A stretch of DNA of 64,000 nt from an uncultured Anaerolineae bacterium (GCA_903875215.1 CAIQVH010000008.1:18543-82542), one strand, 5' to 3'. Positions 40,863 through 51,642 are shown, counted from the first letter of the stretch. Numbers and translations: made by a program. Notes: generated by a model from the letters alone, not told the origin.

Positions 40863-42104
40863 TCAAGGGGTGATATGGATCAGGTGCGCGGCATCTGAAA
40901 GCAGGCGGGTGATGGCACTGTCGTCATTGTAGAGATTAAAACCTTCGTTATCCTGGGGCGGAAATTGTCCGTCCGGACGGCGGCCCAGCAATCGCCAGAC
41001 CAGCCAGCCGCTGTGGGCTGTGATTCGCATGGTTTCCGTCCAGGAACGGTAGGCCTCGGTCTGGTCGCCAGCGGCAGCTGAGAGGCCAAACTCTTCGAGT
41101 ACAACGGGCTTGTTGGCCGTCTGGGCGATGGCAAGATATTGGCGCATGATCTGGTCGCATTCCTCGGGGGATGTGGCTGGTTGTTGATAGGCCGGGTAGA
41201 GGTGCAGGGTGCCGAAATCTATGTTGGGTGCCGCCATCAGGCGGGCAAAGTCGGCGGGACTGCGCCCAAAGCCGGTATCGCCGAAACTGATGAGGTGATT
41301 GGGGTCGTGGGCGCGGATCAGGGTGGTCATTTCATCGGCCCACTCGAGCAGGATTTCCGTCTCTGCGGCGGGTTCGTTGGCCAGTTGCCAGGCAAAGATG
41401 GTCGGGTCGTCGCGGTAGGCGATTCCGGTGATGGTATTGGTGCGGTGCAGCAGGGTGCTCACCCAGGTCTTAAAATCTGCTTTGATTGCCGGGTCGGTGT
41501 AAAAGGCCGGACACCAACGCTTGTAAGGGATATTCCGCCAGGCACAGTATTGAGGGGTGCCGCCGTAATAATACCAATTGTCAACCAGCGCAATGATCAG
41601 GCGGACATTATGGCGCGAGGCAGCAGCCAGCAGGGCATCGAGGCGCACCAGTCCATTGGGACTGTCATTGATCAGCATGGTTTGTGAGGCCGGATCCCAT
41701 GCCTGGAACCATACGCCGCGGGTTTCGCCTGCGGGGTACTCCCAGATGGTTTGCGCACCGTCTGGCTGGCCGATGATGACTGAAGCAAAGGTGCGCATGA
41801 CATGGAAGTTGAGCTGGCTGGCATCGGCCAGCACTTGTTCCATTTCACCGTCCGTCAACCAGGGCATTTCGTGGTTGTTGGCGCCGCCAAACCTAAAGGG
41901 CTGTCCATTGAGGACGAATTCAGTCCCCTGGGCTCCGACAAAGTCGCGGGGAATGCGCCGCTGCTGCGCTTCAGGGGTGGTGGTTGGGGTGGGAGAAACC
42001 GTCGGAGGGGGGATCGGGGTGGGGGGCGTCACTGCTGTTGCCGGCTGGCAGGCGGTCAGTAACAAAACGAGGATCAGGCAGGTGAGTGTTATCTTCTTGC
42101 GCAT
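40863..42104 (-). CDS. Glycoside hydrolase family 5-like lipoprotein (mannanase type)
   Basis: A 413-residue exported lipoprotein with a TIM-barrel hydrolase. Seen: a signal peptide with lipobox LLTAC near residue 16, a Pro/Thr linker (TPPTPIPPPTVSPTPTTTPE), then GTEFVLNGQPFRFGGANNHEM, the acid/base Glu in AWQLANEPAAE near residue 215, and the nucleophile Glu in KPVVLEEFGLS near 320. This combination is typical of GH5 mannan endo-1,4-beta-mannosidase-like enzymes, though substrate specificity is not certain. The ATG at 42104 was chosen because the signal peptide begins there. It faces the plus-strand thiolase with its promoter in the 42105-42260 interval. Confidence 0.85.
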   Translation of the reverse strand: MRKKITLTCLILVLLLTACQPATAVTPPTPIPPPTVSPTPTTTPEAQQRRIPRDFVGAQGTEFVLNGQPFRFGGANNHEMPWLTDGEMEQVLADASQLNFHVMRTFASVIIGQPDGAQTIWEYPAGETRGVWFQAWDPASQTMLINDSPNGLVRLDALLAAASRHNVRLIIALVDNWYYYGGTPQYCAWRNIPYKRWCPAFYTDPAIKADFKTWVSTLLHRTNTITGIAYRDDPTIFAWQLANEPAAETEILLEWADEMTTLIRAHDPNHLISFGDTGFGRSPADFARLMAAPNIDFGTLHLYPAYQQPATSPEECDQIMRQYLAIAQTANKPVVLEEFGLSAAAGDQTEAYRSWTETMRITAHSGWLVWRLLGRRPDGQFPPQDNEGFNLYNDDSAITRLLSDAAHLIHITP

Positions 42105-42260
42105 GGAATTGAGTGGGTGAGTAATTGAGTGAGTGCCCATTATACAGGGAACGGCCCAATTCACCACTCCATTGAGAAGAATCATTTTCCTGTTGTTTTT
42201 TGGTGCGGGGCGGGTGGTACAATTTCGCTGGATGTCAAACCCATTTCATAGGAGCGGCCC

Positions 42261-43472
42261 ATGCCTGAGGTTGTGATCGTTGATGCCATTCGTACTCCCA
42301 TTGGTGCGCTGGGCGGCGCGCTGGCCCGCGTGCGCCCGGATGATCTGGCTGCCTTGGTACTGAAGGCGCTGCTTGCGCGAACTGCGCTGGATCCGGCGCT
42401 GGTGGAGGAAGTCTACCTGGGTTGCGCCAACCAGGCCGGCGAGGATAACCGTAACGTGGCGCGCATGGCCCTGCTGCTGGCTGGCCTGCCGGTCAGCGTG
42501 CCGGGAGTCACCGTCAACCGGCTGTGCGCTTCGGGGCTGGCGGCAGTCAATAGCGCGGCGCGCGCCATCCGTGCCGGGGATGGAGAGATTTATCTCGCGG
42601 GCGGCGTGGAATCCATGTCGCGCGCACCGTACTCTCTACCCAAAGCAGAGGAGGCTTTCGCTTTTGGGAACTTGACTGCCTACGACACCGCGCTCGGCTG
42701 GCGCTACCCCAACCCCAAAATGAAAGAACTGTACGGGACCGAATCGATGGGCGATACGGCTGAAAATATCGCCGCACTGCGGCCGCATCTGACGCGCGAG
42801 AAGCAGGATGGCTTCGCAGCGCAGTCGCACCAGCGGGCGGTGGCGGCAATTGACAGCGGTCGCTTTACAGCGGAGATTTTGCCAGTGCCGGTTCCACAAA
42901 AAAAAGGCGATCCGCTTCTGGTCAGCGTTGACGAACGTCCGCGCCGCGACACGACGGTTGAATCGCTATCGCGCCTGAAACCAGCCTTCAAAAAAGAAGG
43001 CGGCACGGTCACAGCGGGAAACTCCTCCGGGCTGAATGATGGCGCATCAGCCCTGCTGGTGATGAGCGCCGGGAAAGCCGCCGAACTGGGCTTAAAGCCC
43101 CTGGCGCGCGTCGTCTCCATGGCCTCCGCCGGGGTTGAGCCGCGCCTTATGGGACTGGGCCCGGTTCCGGCCACCCGCAAGGCTTTGCAGCGCGCCGGTT
43201 TACAGGTGACGGATCTGGGCCTGGTGGAGTTAAACGAGGCTTTCGCAGTACAGTCGCTGGCGGTGCTGGAAGATCTTGGGTTGGACGAGTCACTCGTCAA
43301 TATCAACGGCGGCGCTATCGCGCTTGGGCATCCGCTGGGCTGTTCGGGCGCGCGTTTGCTCACCACGCTGGTGCATGAAATGCGCCGTCGTGAAACCGTG
43401 CGCTACGGTCTGGCCACGCTCTGCGTCGGGGTTGGTCAGGGCGAGGCAACCATATTGGAACGGTGTGATTAG
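42261..43472 (+). CDS. Acetyl-CoA acetyltransferase (thiolase)
   Basis: A 403-residue thiolase. Seen: the N-terminal [18 protein letters not shown], the acyl-binding Cys in [12 protein letters not shown] near residue 92, the His of [19 protein letters not shown], and the second catalytic Cys in [13 protein letters not shown] (usual form CIGGGQG). The region around residues 200-240, between the two halves, carries the loop with [22 protein letters not shown]. Known: thiolases make acetoacetyl-CoA or cleave 3-ketoacyl-CoA; sequence does not decide direction. RBS AGGAGCGGCCC precedes the ATG. No other beta-oxidation gene is adjacent. Confidence 0.92.
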   Translation: MPEVVIVDAIRTPIGALGGALARVRPDDLAALVLKALLARTALDPALVEEVYLGCANQAGEDNRNVARMALLLAGLPVSVPGVTVNRLCASGLAAVNSAARAIRAGDGEIYLAGGVESMSRAPYSLPKAEEAFAFGNLTAYDTALGWRYPNPKMKELYGTESMGDTAENIAALRPHLTREKQDGFAAQSHQRAVAAIDSGRFTAEILPVPVPQKKGDPLLVSVDERPRRDTTVESLSRLKPAFKKEGGTVTAGNSSGLNDGASALLVMSAGKAAELGLKPLARVVSMASAGVEPRLMGLGPVPATRKALQRAGLQVTDLGLVELNEAFAVQSLAVLEDLGLDESLVNINGGAIALGHPLGCSGARLLTTLVHEMRRRETVRYGLATLCVGVGQGEATILERCD

Positions 43473-43504
43473 CCGGTTGGCGGTATGGAAAGGGTGAAAA
43501 TGAA

Positions 43505-44698
43505 ATGAGAAAGAAAATTCTGATCGTGCTGACAGCTTTCCTGGCGCTGGGAATTTCTGCCTGCCAGTTGGGAATTGCCACTCCGCCCCCGCCGGTTGCG
43601 CCTCCCACACTGACAGCAGCTGCCACCCTGCCGCCGCCCACTGCGCCTCCCACGCTGACGCCGACGATTACCCCCACTCCGCCGCTTAATTCTCCCAATG
43701 GCCCGCCGCTGATCGCCATCCACATGTTTTCACAACAACGCGGCTGGGGCGTGATCGAGAACCAGCTGTTAAGCACTACCGATGGCGGAGTCAGCTGGGC
43801 CGGGGTGCCCGTGCCGGGTGGAACCTTCTCCGGCTACAACGGGGCTTTTTTCCTGGATGAAAAATCTGCCTTTATCCTGGTGCCCGCGCCAGGTGGCGCC
43901 AGCGGCCTGCTCAATTTCACCGCCGATGGCGGCCAGACCTGGGAGAGTATCCCGGTGCCGGCTGCGCAGGGTCAGGTGCAGTTTATGCCCAACACCAACC
44001 TGGAAGGCTTCATTTTTCAGGATTTGGGGATTACGATGGATAGCATGCCGGTTGCCCTTTACCAGACCCTCGACCGCGTCAACTGGTTACGGACATTTGC
44101 TCATGATGTGCCCGGTCAGCCGGTGAATGGATTGCCGCTGACGGGCATTAAGAACGGGGTTGCGTTTATCAGCAACAGCTCCGGTTGGATTACAGGCCGT
44201 AACCAGAGCGACAGTGCAATTTACCTGTTCCATACCGGGGACGCTGGCCGCAATTGGGCCACAGTTGAGTTGAGCGTGCCGAATGACCTGCAAAATTTTC
44301 CTTCCGAAAGCCATCCACCAGTCTTTTTTGAGGGTCTGATCGGTTTTTTGCCGGTGGATTTTTTCACGGCAGAGGGGCAGGGTAGCCGGGTGTTCTATTA
44401 CACCAGTGACGGCGGCGCAACCTGGATGCCGCGCGGGCGCACGCCTGGCGGTACGGTGATGAAGTTTGTCGATGCCAGCACGGGCTGGACCTGGGCCGCC
44501 GGTCAACTGTATTTCACTTCTGATGGCGCGCAATCCTGGGAAAAACTGCCCATCTCATTGCCGGCCCGCGAGCAGGCGATTGACCTGAATTTCATTGATC
44601 CGCGCAATGGCTGGATGATCACTCGTGATACCAAATCGCGGGTGCGCCTGTATCGCTCGCAGGATGGCGGGAATACCTGGTCGGTGATCATTCCGTAG
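43505..44698 (+). CDS. BNR/Ycf48-like repeat lipoprotein
   Basis: A 397-residue lipoprotein with a beta-propeller-like fold. Seen: lipobox GISAC near residue 20, a Pro/Thr linker, then repeated Asp-box-like motifs (STTDGGVSW, FTADGGQTW, HTGDAGRNW, YTSDGGATW, FTSDGAQSW, RSQDGGNTW) spaced about 50-60 residues apart, as in BNR-repeat and Ycf48-type proteins. The last residues (WSVIIP) close the propeller. Known: the repeats mark sialidase-like propellers, but no catalytic residues of sialidases are evident, so a binding or scaffold role is likelier. Its 3' end overlaps that of the transglutaminase gene on the opposite strand by 11 bp. Confidence 0.82.
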   Translation: MRKKILIVLTAFLALGISACQLGIATPPPPVAPPTLTAAATLPPPTAPPTLTPTITPTPPLNSPNGPPLIAIHMFSQQRGWGVIENQLLSTTDGGVSWAGVPVPGGTFSGYNGAFFLDEKSAFILVPAPGGASGLLNFTADGGQTWESIPVPAAQGQVQFMPNTNLEGFIFQDLGITMDSMPVALYQTLDRVNWLRTFAHDVPGQPVNGLPLTGIKNGVAFISNSSGWITGRNQSDSAIYLFHTGDAGRNWATVELSVPNDLQNFPSESHPPVFFEGLIGFLPVDFFTAEGQGSRVFYYTSDGGATWMPRGRTPGGTVMKFVDASTGWTWAAGQLYFTSDGAQSWEKLPISLPAREQAIDLNFIDPRNGWMITRDTKSRVRLYRSQDGGNTWSVIIP

Positions 44699-47000
44699 GG
44701 TTGGCGGATTTTTTGCGGGTCAACAGCAATTTCCAACGCAGTTTGCGCCAGGCTTGCACAGCCTGGCGCATTTTTTGTCGCGAAACCGGTTCGCGGCTGA
44801 ATAAGGCTTGCTGGTAGATTTCTGTCAGCAGGCGGAGGGGTTGTGGCTCGTGCAGGTGAGCCTGGAGGGTGCTGGAATATTCCTCGGCGGTGGTGCCTGG
44901 TGTGGCTGTTTCCGTCAGGCGGCTGCCAAGTTGGTAGATGCGATGAAAAATCCAGCGCAGGGCACGCGCGGGGGCGGCGCGGCGGAGCAGGAAATCTTCC
45001 AGGATCAGGATAATTCCGGCCAGCAGGAAAAATCCAGCGGTTAAGCACAGAACAAGGCGGGTGAGTGTAGACAGGCGCAGACCGGACAGCAGAGGGAGGC
45101 GGGGTGTCCTGGCGACCGGCAACAGGGTTGGAATGGGGTTGATTTCGCGGCGCAGCGAGGGTTGGTTGGCGGTTGGCTCAAATTCCACCCAGCCGATGCC
45201 GGGGAAGTAGATTTCGACCCAGGCGTGCGCGTCTAGGGCGCGGACGTTGTACTCGGCGCGCTGCGGGTCATATTGGCCGCTGGCATAGCCGGTCACCAGG
45301 CGGGCTGGCAGCCCAACTGCGCGGGCCAGCACGGCCATGCTGGTGGCGTAATAGTCGCAGTAGCCTTTTTGCAGGTCAAAGAGAAAATAATCGGTGATTT
45401 CCACTCCGCGAGGTGGGGCGGGCAGGTCTGCTGTGTAAGGAAAGTTGTTGCGCAGGTAGGTTTCGATGGCGAGAGCCTGGTCGTAGGGTGTAGCTGATGT
45501 GGCGGTCAGTGTTCTCGCCAGGACATAGGTGCGCTCGGAGATGGTCTCGGGTAGCTGCAGGTAGCGGGTGCGGATAAATTCTGGATAGAGGGTTCCGGCC
45601 TCGCGCAGTTGTGTCAGGCTGGGATTGGGTAGGTAGCTTTGCGCGTGATAGGTGGGGCTGTTGAGCAGCGCTCCAAACAGGTCGCCGCCATTAAACGGCA
45701 GGGTAGTGTCAGCGGGGGTGGTGGCCGGCAAACGTCGCCAGGCGGCCTGCAACGGCTGGTCGGTTTGGTATAAGGTTCCGCTCCAAACCAGTTTCCCGCC
45801 GTCTGGTTGGGCCAGTTGGACGGTTTGTTCGAGGAGCTGTGAATTTTGTGGCGGGCTTGTAAAGAGCAATTGGCCAGGCGGGAGGGTTTGGGGGGTGGTG
45901 GCGCTGGTGCTCCAGCCCCGGCCGGTATAAATATCGAAGGTTTGGCTGCGCCAATGGTGATTGGGCAGCGGGGGCAGGTTGTTGCTGGGCGCCAGTGGCG
46001 GAAGCTCGCCGGTGCGCACGCTAAAAACGGTTGCCGGCGAGCGGCTTGGCCCGGCCCCGATCGGATGTGTGGAGGTCAGTTCTGCTGGCCAGGCGGGAGC
46101 ACGGGGGATCGGAGTGATGGGTGGCGGGGCGGCGGCCAGCCCCAATGCCTGTGGAGCGCGACTGTGCGTGGCGGGGTGGCGCCATTCGTCATAGAGTTGC
46201 TTGAACGGCAGGGAGGGCAGCAGCCAGGCGGTGGCTGCCAGCAATGTGGTGAGCACGGTCAATGTCACCAGGGTGTTGGAGGTGATGATTTCGGCAAAGT
46301 CCAACCGGCGTGTGGCCCAGCGTTTCAGGTTGGCGCTGTAGCTGCCCAGGCCAACCAGCGCCAGCATGAGCACCATCAAAAGCCAGAGAGAGTTGATTTC
46401 CCGGCCGGTGTAATCGGTGACGAATGCCAGGCTTACCAGCGCTGGCGCCAAGGCAATAAAGGCGTTGCAGCGCTGCAGTGCAAAGCCGGCCCAGGCGCAC
46501 ATCAGCCAGATGGCTATGCTCCACAGCATAACGCGCACTACCGCATCCTCGACTGGCGTATTTCCCCAAAGCCCGGCGCTCCAGGCCAGCAGGCGGTTCC
46601 ACAACGTGCCGGATTGTGCTGCCAGGCGTTCCAGCGCGGCGAGGACGGGTGCCGGGTTGGGGAGCGGTCCGCCGTGCAGATGGGCAAGGTAAGCCAGGCC
46701 GAAAATCGAGCTGGATGTTGCTGCCTCCAGCACCACCCCGCCCAATTGAGCAGTCCCGGCCCAGTGCAGGCTGCCGCCCAGAATTGCCAGGCTCCCCGCC
46801 ACCAGCCAGCCGTGTAAGCGGCTTTTTCCCAGCCCCCAGCCGAGCAGGGCAGCCAACAGGCCAACCGGGAGGAAGACACTGAACGCTGCGCCGCGGATAA
46901 CGCTGCCAAGTCCGTTTCCCAGGCAGAGAACGCTCCCGCCGAGCAGGGCCAGCGTGACGATTTCATGCCCAGGGTAGCAGCGCCGGATCGAAATACTCAT
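44688..47000 (-). CDS. Transglutaminase-like membrane protein (TgpA type)
   Basis: A 770-residue protein with an N-terminal membrane region (several helices up to about 245), an extracytoplasmic domain with a papain-like transglutaminase core, a further helix (about 660-685) and a cytoplasmic tail. Seen: the catalytic Cys in QKGYCDYYATSMAVLARAVGLPARLVTGYASG, the His in DAHAWVEIYFPGIGWVEFEPT, and the trailing Asp/Glu position. This is the layout of TgpA/DUF3488-transglutaminase proteins. Known: such genes usually follow DUF58 and MoxR ATPase genes. Here a DUF58 gene precedes it, overlapping by ATGA at 47000. The start at 47000 follows that overlap; the longer in-frame starts at 47015 and 47075 extend into the upstream gene. 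Confidence 0.85.
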   Translation of the reverse strand: MSISIRRCYPGHEIVTLALLGGSVLCLGNGLGSVIRGAAFSVFLPVGLLAALLGWGLGKSRLHGWLVAGSLAILGGSLHWAGTAQLGGVVLEAATSSSIFGLAYLAHLHGGPLPNPAPVLAALERLAAQSGTLWNRLLAWSAGLWGNTPVEDAVVRVMLWSIAIWLMCAWAGFALQRCNAFIALAPALVSLAFVTDYTGREINSLWLLMVLMLALVGLGSYSANLKRWATRRLDFAEIITSNTLVTLTVLTTLLAATAWLLPSLPFKQLYDEWRHPATHSRAPQALGLAAAPPPITPIPRAPAWPAELTSTHPIGAGPSRSPATVFSVRTGELPPLAPSNNLPPLPNHHWRSQTFDIYTGRGWSTSATTPQTLPPGQLLFTSPPQNSQLLEQTVQLAQPDGGKLVWSGTLYQTDQPLQAAWRRLPATTPADTTLPFNGGDLFGALLNSPTYHAQSYLPNPSLTQLREAGTLYPEFIRTRYLQLPETISERTYVLARTLTATSATPYDQALAIETYLRNNFPYTADLPAPPRGVEITDYFLFDLQKGYCDYYATSMAVLARAVGLPARLVTGYASGQYDPQRAEYNVRALDAHAWVEIYFPGIGWVEFEPTANQPSLRREINPIPTLLPVARTPRLPLLSGLRLSTLTRLVLCLTAGFFLLAGIILILEDFLLRRAAPARALRWIFHRIYQLGSRLTETATPGTTAEEYSSTLQAHLHEPQPLRLLTEIYQQALFSREPVSRQKMRQAVQAWRKLRWKLLLTRKKSANPTE

Positions 47001-48289
47001 GTCAGCCTGTGCCATTCGGTCTGTTCGGGGCGTTGAAGGGTCGTGACTTTGCCGGTAATACGGGATTGCTGCCACTCCCAGCGCCCACTGTGCCCTGGGT
47101 GCGCCTCTGGCCGGTCAAGCAGGTCGCGCGGGATGATCTGGCAGGCGACCCCCAGGCGCTGCAATTCCTGGCAAAGGGGCAGGGAACTGCCGCTTTTTCC
47201 GAAGGAGGCAGCATCCAGCAGTAGAACCGTTGGGCTGATCCCCCGCCAAAGCAGAGCAGCAAGCGCTTGCAGCCAGTCTGTTTCGGTGGAAGCGCTGATA
47301 ATGACCAGGCTGGCATGTCGACCCAACGACTGGCTGCCATGCAGTAGAAAATCTTTCAATGAGCACATTCCGGGTTCGGCCAGGGCCAGTGCGTGCAGCA
47401 ACTGCCAGCGCTGCGGCTCGTTTCTACTGGCGGGCAGCCAGCGGGGTGGTGCGCCATTGATGGCCAGCCCGACCGCCTGGCGGTTACGCAATTCCCGGTC
47501 AATCAGCGAAGCGGACAGAATGATGGCGTGTTCGGTGGTCGAATCTGCTCCTGTTCCGGCCTGAACATGCTGATTAAGATCAAGCAAAATCCAGCGGTCG
47601 CTGGCCGGGTGGCTTTCAAATTGGCGGGTGATGAGTCGGTCAAATTTGGCGGTACTTGGCCAGTGGATGTGACGCAGGGCGTCGCCAGGGCGATATTCTC
47701 TGATCGAGATGGCGTGGACGGTTTCCTCCCGCGCGCGTTCGCGTGGGCGGCCTTCGCCAAGGTAGCCTCCCGGCGTGAGCAGGATCTCGGGCAGCGGAAT
47801 CACCGGCGGCAGGACCAACAGCGTCCGGCTGGCAGGGTCATCCATCGTTACGGTGAATATTCCAAGTGGGTCGCCGGTCAGCAGGCGGGTGCCGCCCAGC
47901 AGGTATAATCCACGCCTCTGGCAAACTCCGCCGGTCGTCAGCGTGTTGACGCTGTGCGAATCGGTGATGGTTGCCAGCGAAGCCCGGTAACCCGGCAGCG
48001 TGGAGTGGTCTTCGATTTCGACCCAGGTGGCCGGAAAGGAAGCCTGGTTGGTCAGCGTCAAGCGCTCCTCCAACGCGTCACCCACCTGCGCCCAGCCATA
48101 GCGCAACTCGCGCAGCAGCCGCAGGTGACGCGCCAGGCTGAGCGACCACACCCAGCCGACCAGCAACGTACCGCCCAGGCCGATCAGCAGGATTTTCCAG
48201 ACCCGCGCCGGATCCAGAAATTCCTGCAGGATGGCCGCAGCCAGCATAATTGGCAGAAGCCAGTGATTGAGTCGTATCTGAATCAACAT
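46997..48289 (-). CDS. DUF58 domain protein
   Basis: A 430-residue membrane-associated protein of the DUF58 family, which resembles vWA domains. Seen: two N-terminal hydrophobic helices (about 12-50), a beta-rich region, then the family signature REYRPGDALRHIHWPSTAKFDRLITRQFE near residue 220, and a vWA-like C-terminal half. Known: DUF58 proteins form operons with MoxR AAA ATPases and transglutaminase-like proteins. Only the transglutaminase partner is present here, downstream with an ATGA overlap. The ATG at 48289 begins MLIQIRLNHWLLPIML; a longer frame from 48331 is possible. The function may be in cell-surface assembly or stress, but that is inference. Confidence 0.85.
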   Translation of the reverse strand: MLIQIRLNHWLLPIMLAAAILQEFLDPARVWKILLIGLGGTLLVGWVWSLSLARHLRLLRELRYGWAQVGDALEERLTLTNQASFPATWVEIEDHSTLPGYRASLATITDSHSVNTLTTGGVCQRRGLYLLGGTRLLTGDPLGIFTVTMDDPASRTLLVLPPVIPLPEILLTPGGYLGEGRPRERAREETVHAISIREYRPGDALRHIHWPSTAKFDRLITRQFESHPASDRWILLDLNQHVQAGTGADSTTEHAIILSASLIDRELRNRQAVGLAINGAPPRWLPASRNEPQRWQLLHALALAEPGMCSLKDFLLHGSQSLGRHASLVIISASTETDWLQALAALLWRGISPTVLLLDAASFGKSGSSLPLCQELQRLGVACQIIPRDLLDRPEAHPGHSGRWEWQQSRITGKVTTLQRPEQTEWHRLT

Positions 48290-48371
48290 AATCTCATTAT
48301 ATGACGCTTTCACTCCGAATAATTCCGGCAAGGATAAAAAAATTCCTCATAAAAATCACCCCTTAGTCCTC

Positions 48372-48400
48372 TTGTACAGCCAGTGGGTTCATGCTAGAAT
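48372..48400 (+). promoter_or_regulatory. Sigma70-type promoter upstream of nrdR
   Basis: TTGTAC (48372-48377) and TAGAAT (48395-48400) are separated by 17 nt on the plus strand, giving an expected leader of about 80 nt before nrdR. No clear NrdR box was recognised between it and the gene. Confidence 0.6.
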
Positions 48401-48487
48401 AATTAAGTTCACCCCAACAGGTAGGGGTTCGGATAGTAAAAAAACCACATATGGCGGTAACATTTGTTCTAATATCGGAGTTATGGG

Positions 48488-48937
48488 ATGCGGTGTCCGT
48501 ATTGTCAAAACGCAGATTCAAAAGTGATTGATACTAATCATGACACTCACGGAGGGATTCGCCGCCGCCGGGAGTGTCTAAGCTGTGGACAGCGCTTCAG
48601 TTCCTATGAGCGTCCTATCCTTTCCACGCCCCTGATTATCAAACAGGATGGCACACGCGAGGAATTTGACCGGGAAAAACTCGCGCGCGGAATCCGCATT
48701 TCTTGTGTCAAACGGCCGGTTTCGGCAGCAGATATTGAGCGGCTCATCGGGGGGGTGGAAGCCGAATTGCAAAAAATGGGCAAAGCCGAGGTGTCTTCCC
48801 GCATTATCGGGGACATGGTCATTAACGGATTAAAACACCTCGATCAGATTGCCTACATCCGTTACGCCATTGTCTACTTGCGCTTGGATGACCTGCACGC
48901 CCTTCGTACTGAAATCGATCACCTGCTCGAAGGTTAA
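48488..48937 (+). CDS. nrdR: Transcriptional repressor NrdR
   Basis: A 149-residue ATP/dATP-sensing repressor of ribonucleotide reductase genes. Seen: the N-terminal zinc ribbon ([37 protein letters not shown] reduced here to its CPYC and CLSC pairs) followed by an ATP-cone domain (about residues 45-140) with [16 protein letters not shown] and [15 protein letters not shown]. Known: NrdR binds conserved palindromic boxes upstream of nrd operons when dATP is high. It is directly upstream of the class II reductase gene nrdJ (53 bp apart), so it likely regulates that gene and itself. The ATG is preceded by GGAGTTATGGG. Confidence 0.95.
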   Translation: MRCPYCQNADSKVIDTNHDTHGGIRRRRECLSCGQRFSSYERPILSTPLIIKQDGTREEFDREKLARGIRISCVKRPVSAADIERLIGGVEAELQKMGKAEVSSRIIGDMVINGLKHLDQIAYIRYAIVYLRLDDLHALRTEIDHLLEG

Positions 48938-48989
48938 ACCCCGCTCTCTGGAATTTACCCTCCAATATTTGTACCAAGGAGAATTGTTT

Positions 48990-51578
48990 ATGGTTAATAT
49001 TGCCGTCTCTCAAAAAACGGGCATTTTGCCCACCCCTGCATTGCCGTCCGATCTGCCCACGGTCAACCTGACAGAGAATGCCCGCCAGGTGCTCATTCGC
49101 CGTTATGTCCGCAGGGGCGACAATGGTCAGCCCATCGAAACGGTCGAAGAAATGTTCTGGCGGGTTGCCTGGCACGTTGCCAGCGTTGAGACCGCCTGGG
49201 GCGGTGAAGTAGACCAGCGCGCTCGTGAATTTTACATTCTGCTGACAGGTAAGAAATTCTTCCCCAATTCTCCAACTTTTACCGGCGCCGGAACGCCCCT
49301 GGGCCAGCTGGCCGCCTGTTTTGTCCTGCCCATTTCGGATGATATGGGCCGCGATACAGCCGGGATATTCCAATCCCTGCGCGATGCCGCCCTGATTCAA
49401 CAGACCGGTGGCGGGAATGGTTTTTCGTTTTCACGCCTGCGCCCGAAGGGTGGGCTGGTGAAATCCTCCGCCGGGCAAGCCACTGGTCCAGTAGGCTTTT
49501 TGCGCGTCTACGACCACGCTTTTGGCGAAATTGCCCAGGGCGGCACCCGGCGTGGCGCTAACATGGGAGTCTTGCGGGTTGACCATCCGGACGTGGAAGA
49601 ATTTATCGTTTGCAAGACCAACGAAAATGCCATCACCAATTTCAATATCTCCGTCGGCATCACGGACGCTTTCATGCAGGCCGTCCGCGCGGATGCCAAC
49701 TGGGATCTGGTTTTCCCCGATATTTCCGACCCAGCATACCGCGGATTCCGCGGCACGCTGGAACAAGCCCTCGAGCGGGGCATTCCTCTCAAGGTCTACA
49801 AGACCATCCGCGCCCGCGACTTGTTTGACCAGATAGTCCGGCAGGCTCATCACAACGGCGAACCTGGCGTCCTGTTCCTGGATGCCGCCAACCGCCAAAA
49901 CCCGGTTCCGCACCTTTACCCGCTTGAATCCACCAATCCCTGCGGCGAACAGTGGCTTGGCCCGTATGAAAATTGCTGTCTCGGCTCGGTCAACCTGGCC
50001 CAGCACCTGGCCCCCGAAGGGCAAGTGGATTGGGAAGGATTGCGCCAAAACGTGGTGCTCTCCACCCGCTTTCTCGATGACGTAGTTGAAGCCAATGCCT
50101 ACGTTCCGGCTGTCCCGGCCCTCAAAGAAGCTGCCTTGCGCGCCCGGCGCATCGGTTTGGGGATTATGGGTCTGGCTGATTTGATGTACCACACTGGCGT
50201 GCGTTACGGTTCGGCGGAAGGCCAGGAATTTGCCGCCCAGGTGATGGAATTCGTCCGTTACCATGCCATGAAAACTTCCATCGACTTGGCCCGCGAGCGT
50301 GGAGCATTTCCCGCGATTGCTGGATCGATATACGACCCGGCCAACCCGCGTTGGACCGCGCCCCAGCCTTTGCTCCCTTATCAAATAGATTTTCATCGCC
50401 CGCGCCTCGACTGGCCCGCCATCCAGCAGGGCATCGAACAATACGGCATTCGCAATGCCGCTCAAACCACAGTCGCTCCCACCGGCACAATCGCCACGGT
50501 TGCCGGCTGTGAAGGCTATGGTTGCGAACCGGTCTTTGCGCTGGCCTACATTCGCCATGTCAATGACAATGGCAAAGACCTGAAACTGACCTACGGTTCA
50601 CCAGCCTTCGAAGCCGCCCTGGAGCATGCCGGCATTGATACCCAATCCCGGCAGGAGATCTTCGAGGAAGTGATGAAACATGGCACCTGCCAGAACGTAG
50701 CCGCCGTGCCCGAAACCTTGCGCGAAATCTTTGTCACAGCCGGCGATGTCACCGCCGAAGAGCATGTTCGCATGGCGGCTGCCTTACAGGCCTTTGTCGA
50801 TAACTCCATCTCCAAGACCATTAACTTTCCTGAGGGCGCTACCGAGGCGGATGTTGCCACCGCCTACATGCTGGCTTGGGAACTGGGCGCCAAGGGCATC
50901 ACCGTCTATGTTACAGGCAGCCGCGACAAAGTCGTCCTGGAAACCCACGCCACCGCCGGCAAAAAAGAACCGACAGTCGAAAAAGTTCTCCCGGTTCCAG
51001 CCAACCAGAAAGTCATCTGGCATGAGACCAAAAAACCCCGTCCGCGCGCCCTTCGCGGACAGACTTACACCGTCGAGACGCCGCTCGGAAAAGCTTTTGT
51101 CACAGTCAATGAAAATGGCGGCACGCAACCTTTTGAAGTGTTTGTCAACACATCCAAGGCCGGATCCGATACCGCCGCTGTTTCGGAGGCGATTGGACGT
51201 TTAATTTCGTATATTCTTCGATTGGCTTCGCCTATTGCCCCCGTGGATCGTCTGCGTGAGGTCGTCTCCCAGCTGACCGGTATTGGCGGTGGGCGTTCGC
51301 TCGGATTTGGACCCCATCGCGTGCGTTCACTGCCTGATGGGGTGGGGCAGGTTCTGGATGAGTATCTGCGTGGACGCGAGGGAGAACCGCCCTCGCACGA
51401 ATTGGTAACGCTTCCAGCCGGGCTGGTTGCCCATCCTGCCGCTGCGAGTCCCTTTGAAATCCCCGCCAGCCAGCCCGTCATGCGCATCGGAGATTTGTGC
51501 CCCGAATGTGGAGAAGCAGCGGTGGTTAACGAAGAAGGCTGCCGTAAATGTTATGCCTGCGGCTTCAGTGAGTGCTGA
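48990..51578 (+). CDS. nrdJ: Adenosylcobalamin-dependent (class II) ribonucleotide reductase
   Basis: An 862-residue enzyme reducing ribonucleotides to deoxyribonucleotides with adenosylcobalamin. Seen: the N-terminal [20 protein letters not shown] segment, the finger-loop [17 protein letters not shown] with the radical-chemistry Cys, [22 protein letters not shown], and a C-terminal Cys-rich region ([29 protein letters not shown] contains CPEC and CYAC) typical of NrdJ. Known: class II enzymes work with or without oxygen, which suits facultative or anaerobic life. The start at 48990 follows CAAGGAGAATTG; the longer frame from 48849 overlaps nrdR out of frame. NrdR upstream supplies the expected control. 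Confidence 0.94.
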   Translation: MVNIAVSQKTGILPTPALPSDLPTVNLTENARQVLIRRYVRRGDNGQPIETVEEMFWRVAWHVASVETAWGGEVDQRAREFYILLTGKKFFPNSPTFTGAGTPLGQLAACFVLPISDDMGRDTAGIFQSLRDAALIQQTGGGNGFSFSRLRPKGGLVKSSAGQATGPVGFLRVYDHAFGEIAQGGTRRGANMGVLRVDHPDVEEFIVCKTNENAITNFNISVGITDAFMQAVRADANWDLVFPDISDPAYRGFRGTLEQALERGIPLKVYKTIRARDLFDQIVRQAHHNGEPGVLFLDAANRQNPVPHLYPLESTNPCGEQWLGPYENCCLGSVNLAQHLAPEGQVDWEGLRQNVVLSTRFLDDVVEANAYVPAVPALKEAALRARRIGLGIMGLADLMYHTGVRYGSAEGQEFAAQVMEFVRYHAMKTSIDLARERGAFPAIAGSIYDPANPRWTAPQPLLPYQIDFHRPRLDWPAIQQGIEQYGIRNAAQTTVAPTGTIATVAGCEGYGCEPVFALAYIRHVNDNGKDLKLTYGSPAFEAALEHAGIDTQSRQEIFEEVMKHGTCQNVAAVPETLREIFVTAGDVTAEEHVRMAAALQAFVDNSISKTINFPEGATEADVATAYMLAWELGAKGITVYVTGSRDKVVLETHATAGKKEPTVEKVLPVPANQKVIWHETKKPRPRALRGQTYTVETPLGKAFVTVNENGGTQPFEVFVNTSKAGSDTAAVSEAIGRLISYILRLASPIAPVDRLREVVSQLTGIGGGRSLGFGPHRVRSLPDGVGQVLDEYLRGREGEPPSHELVTLPAGLVAHPAAASPFEIPASQPVMRIGDLCPECGEAAVVNEEGCRKCYACGFSEC

Positions 51579-51605
51579 AAGCCGCGACAATTTTGGCTGA
51601 TTATG

Positions 51606-51642
51606 CCCCTGGTGAAGGAATTAATCTTCACCAGGGGTTTTC
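51606..51642 (+). terminator. Terminator after nrdJ
   Basis: CCCCTGGTGAAG (51606-51617) pairs exactly with 51626-51637, followed by TTTTC. A clear intrinsic terminator. Confidence 0.9.

Noticed and set aside
45846..46817. A 323-codon plus-strand frame across the transglutaminase gene
   Set aside because: Antisense shadow of the transglutaminase gene; no motif or ribosome site.
48401..48487. NrdR boxes or a cobalamin riboswitch upstream of nrdR-nrdJ
   Set aside because: No convincing pair of AT-rich NrdR palindromes was found, and the interval is too short for a cobalamin riboswitch.
49431..50558. A 375-codon minus-strand frame across nrdJ
   Set aside because: Antisense shadow of nrdJ, whose family motifs are in the plus strand.
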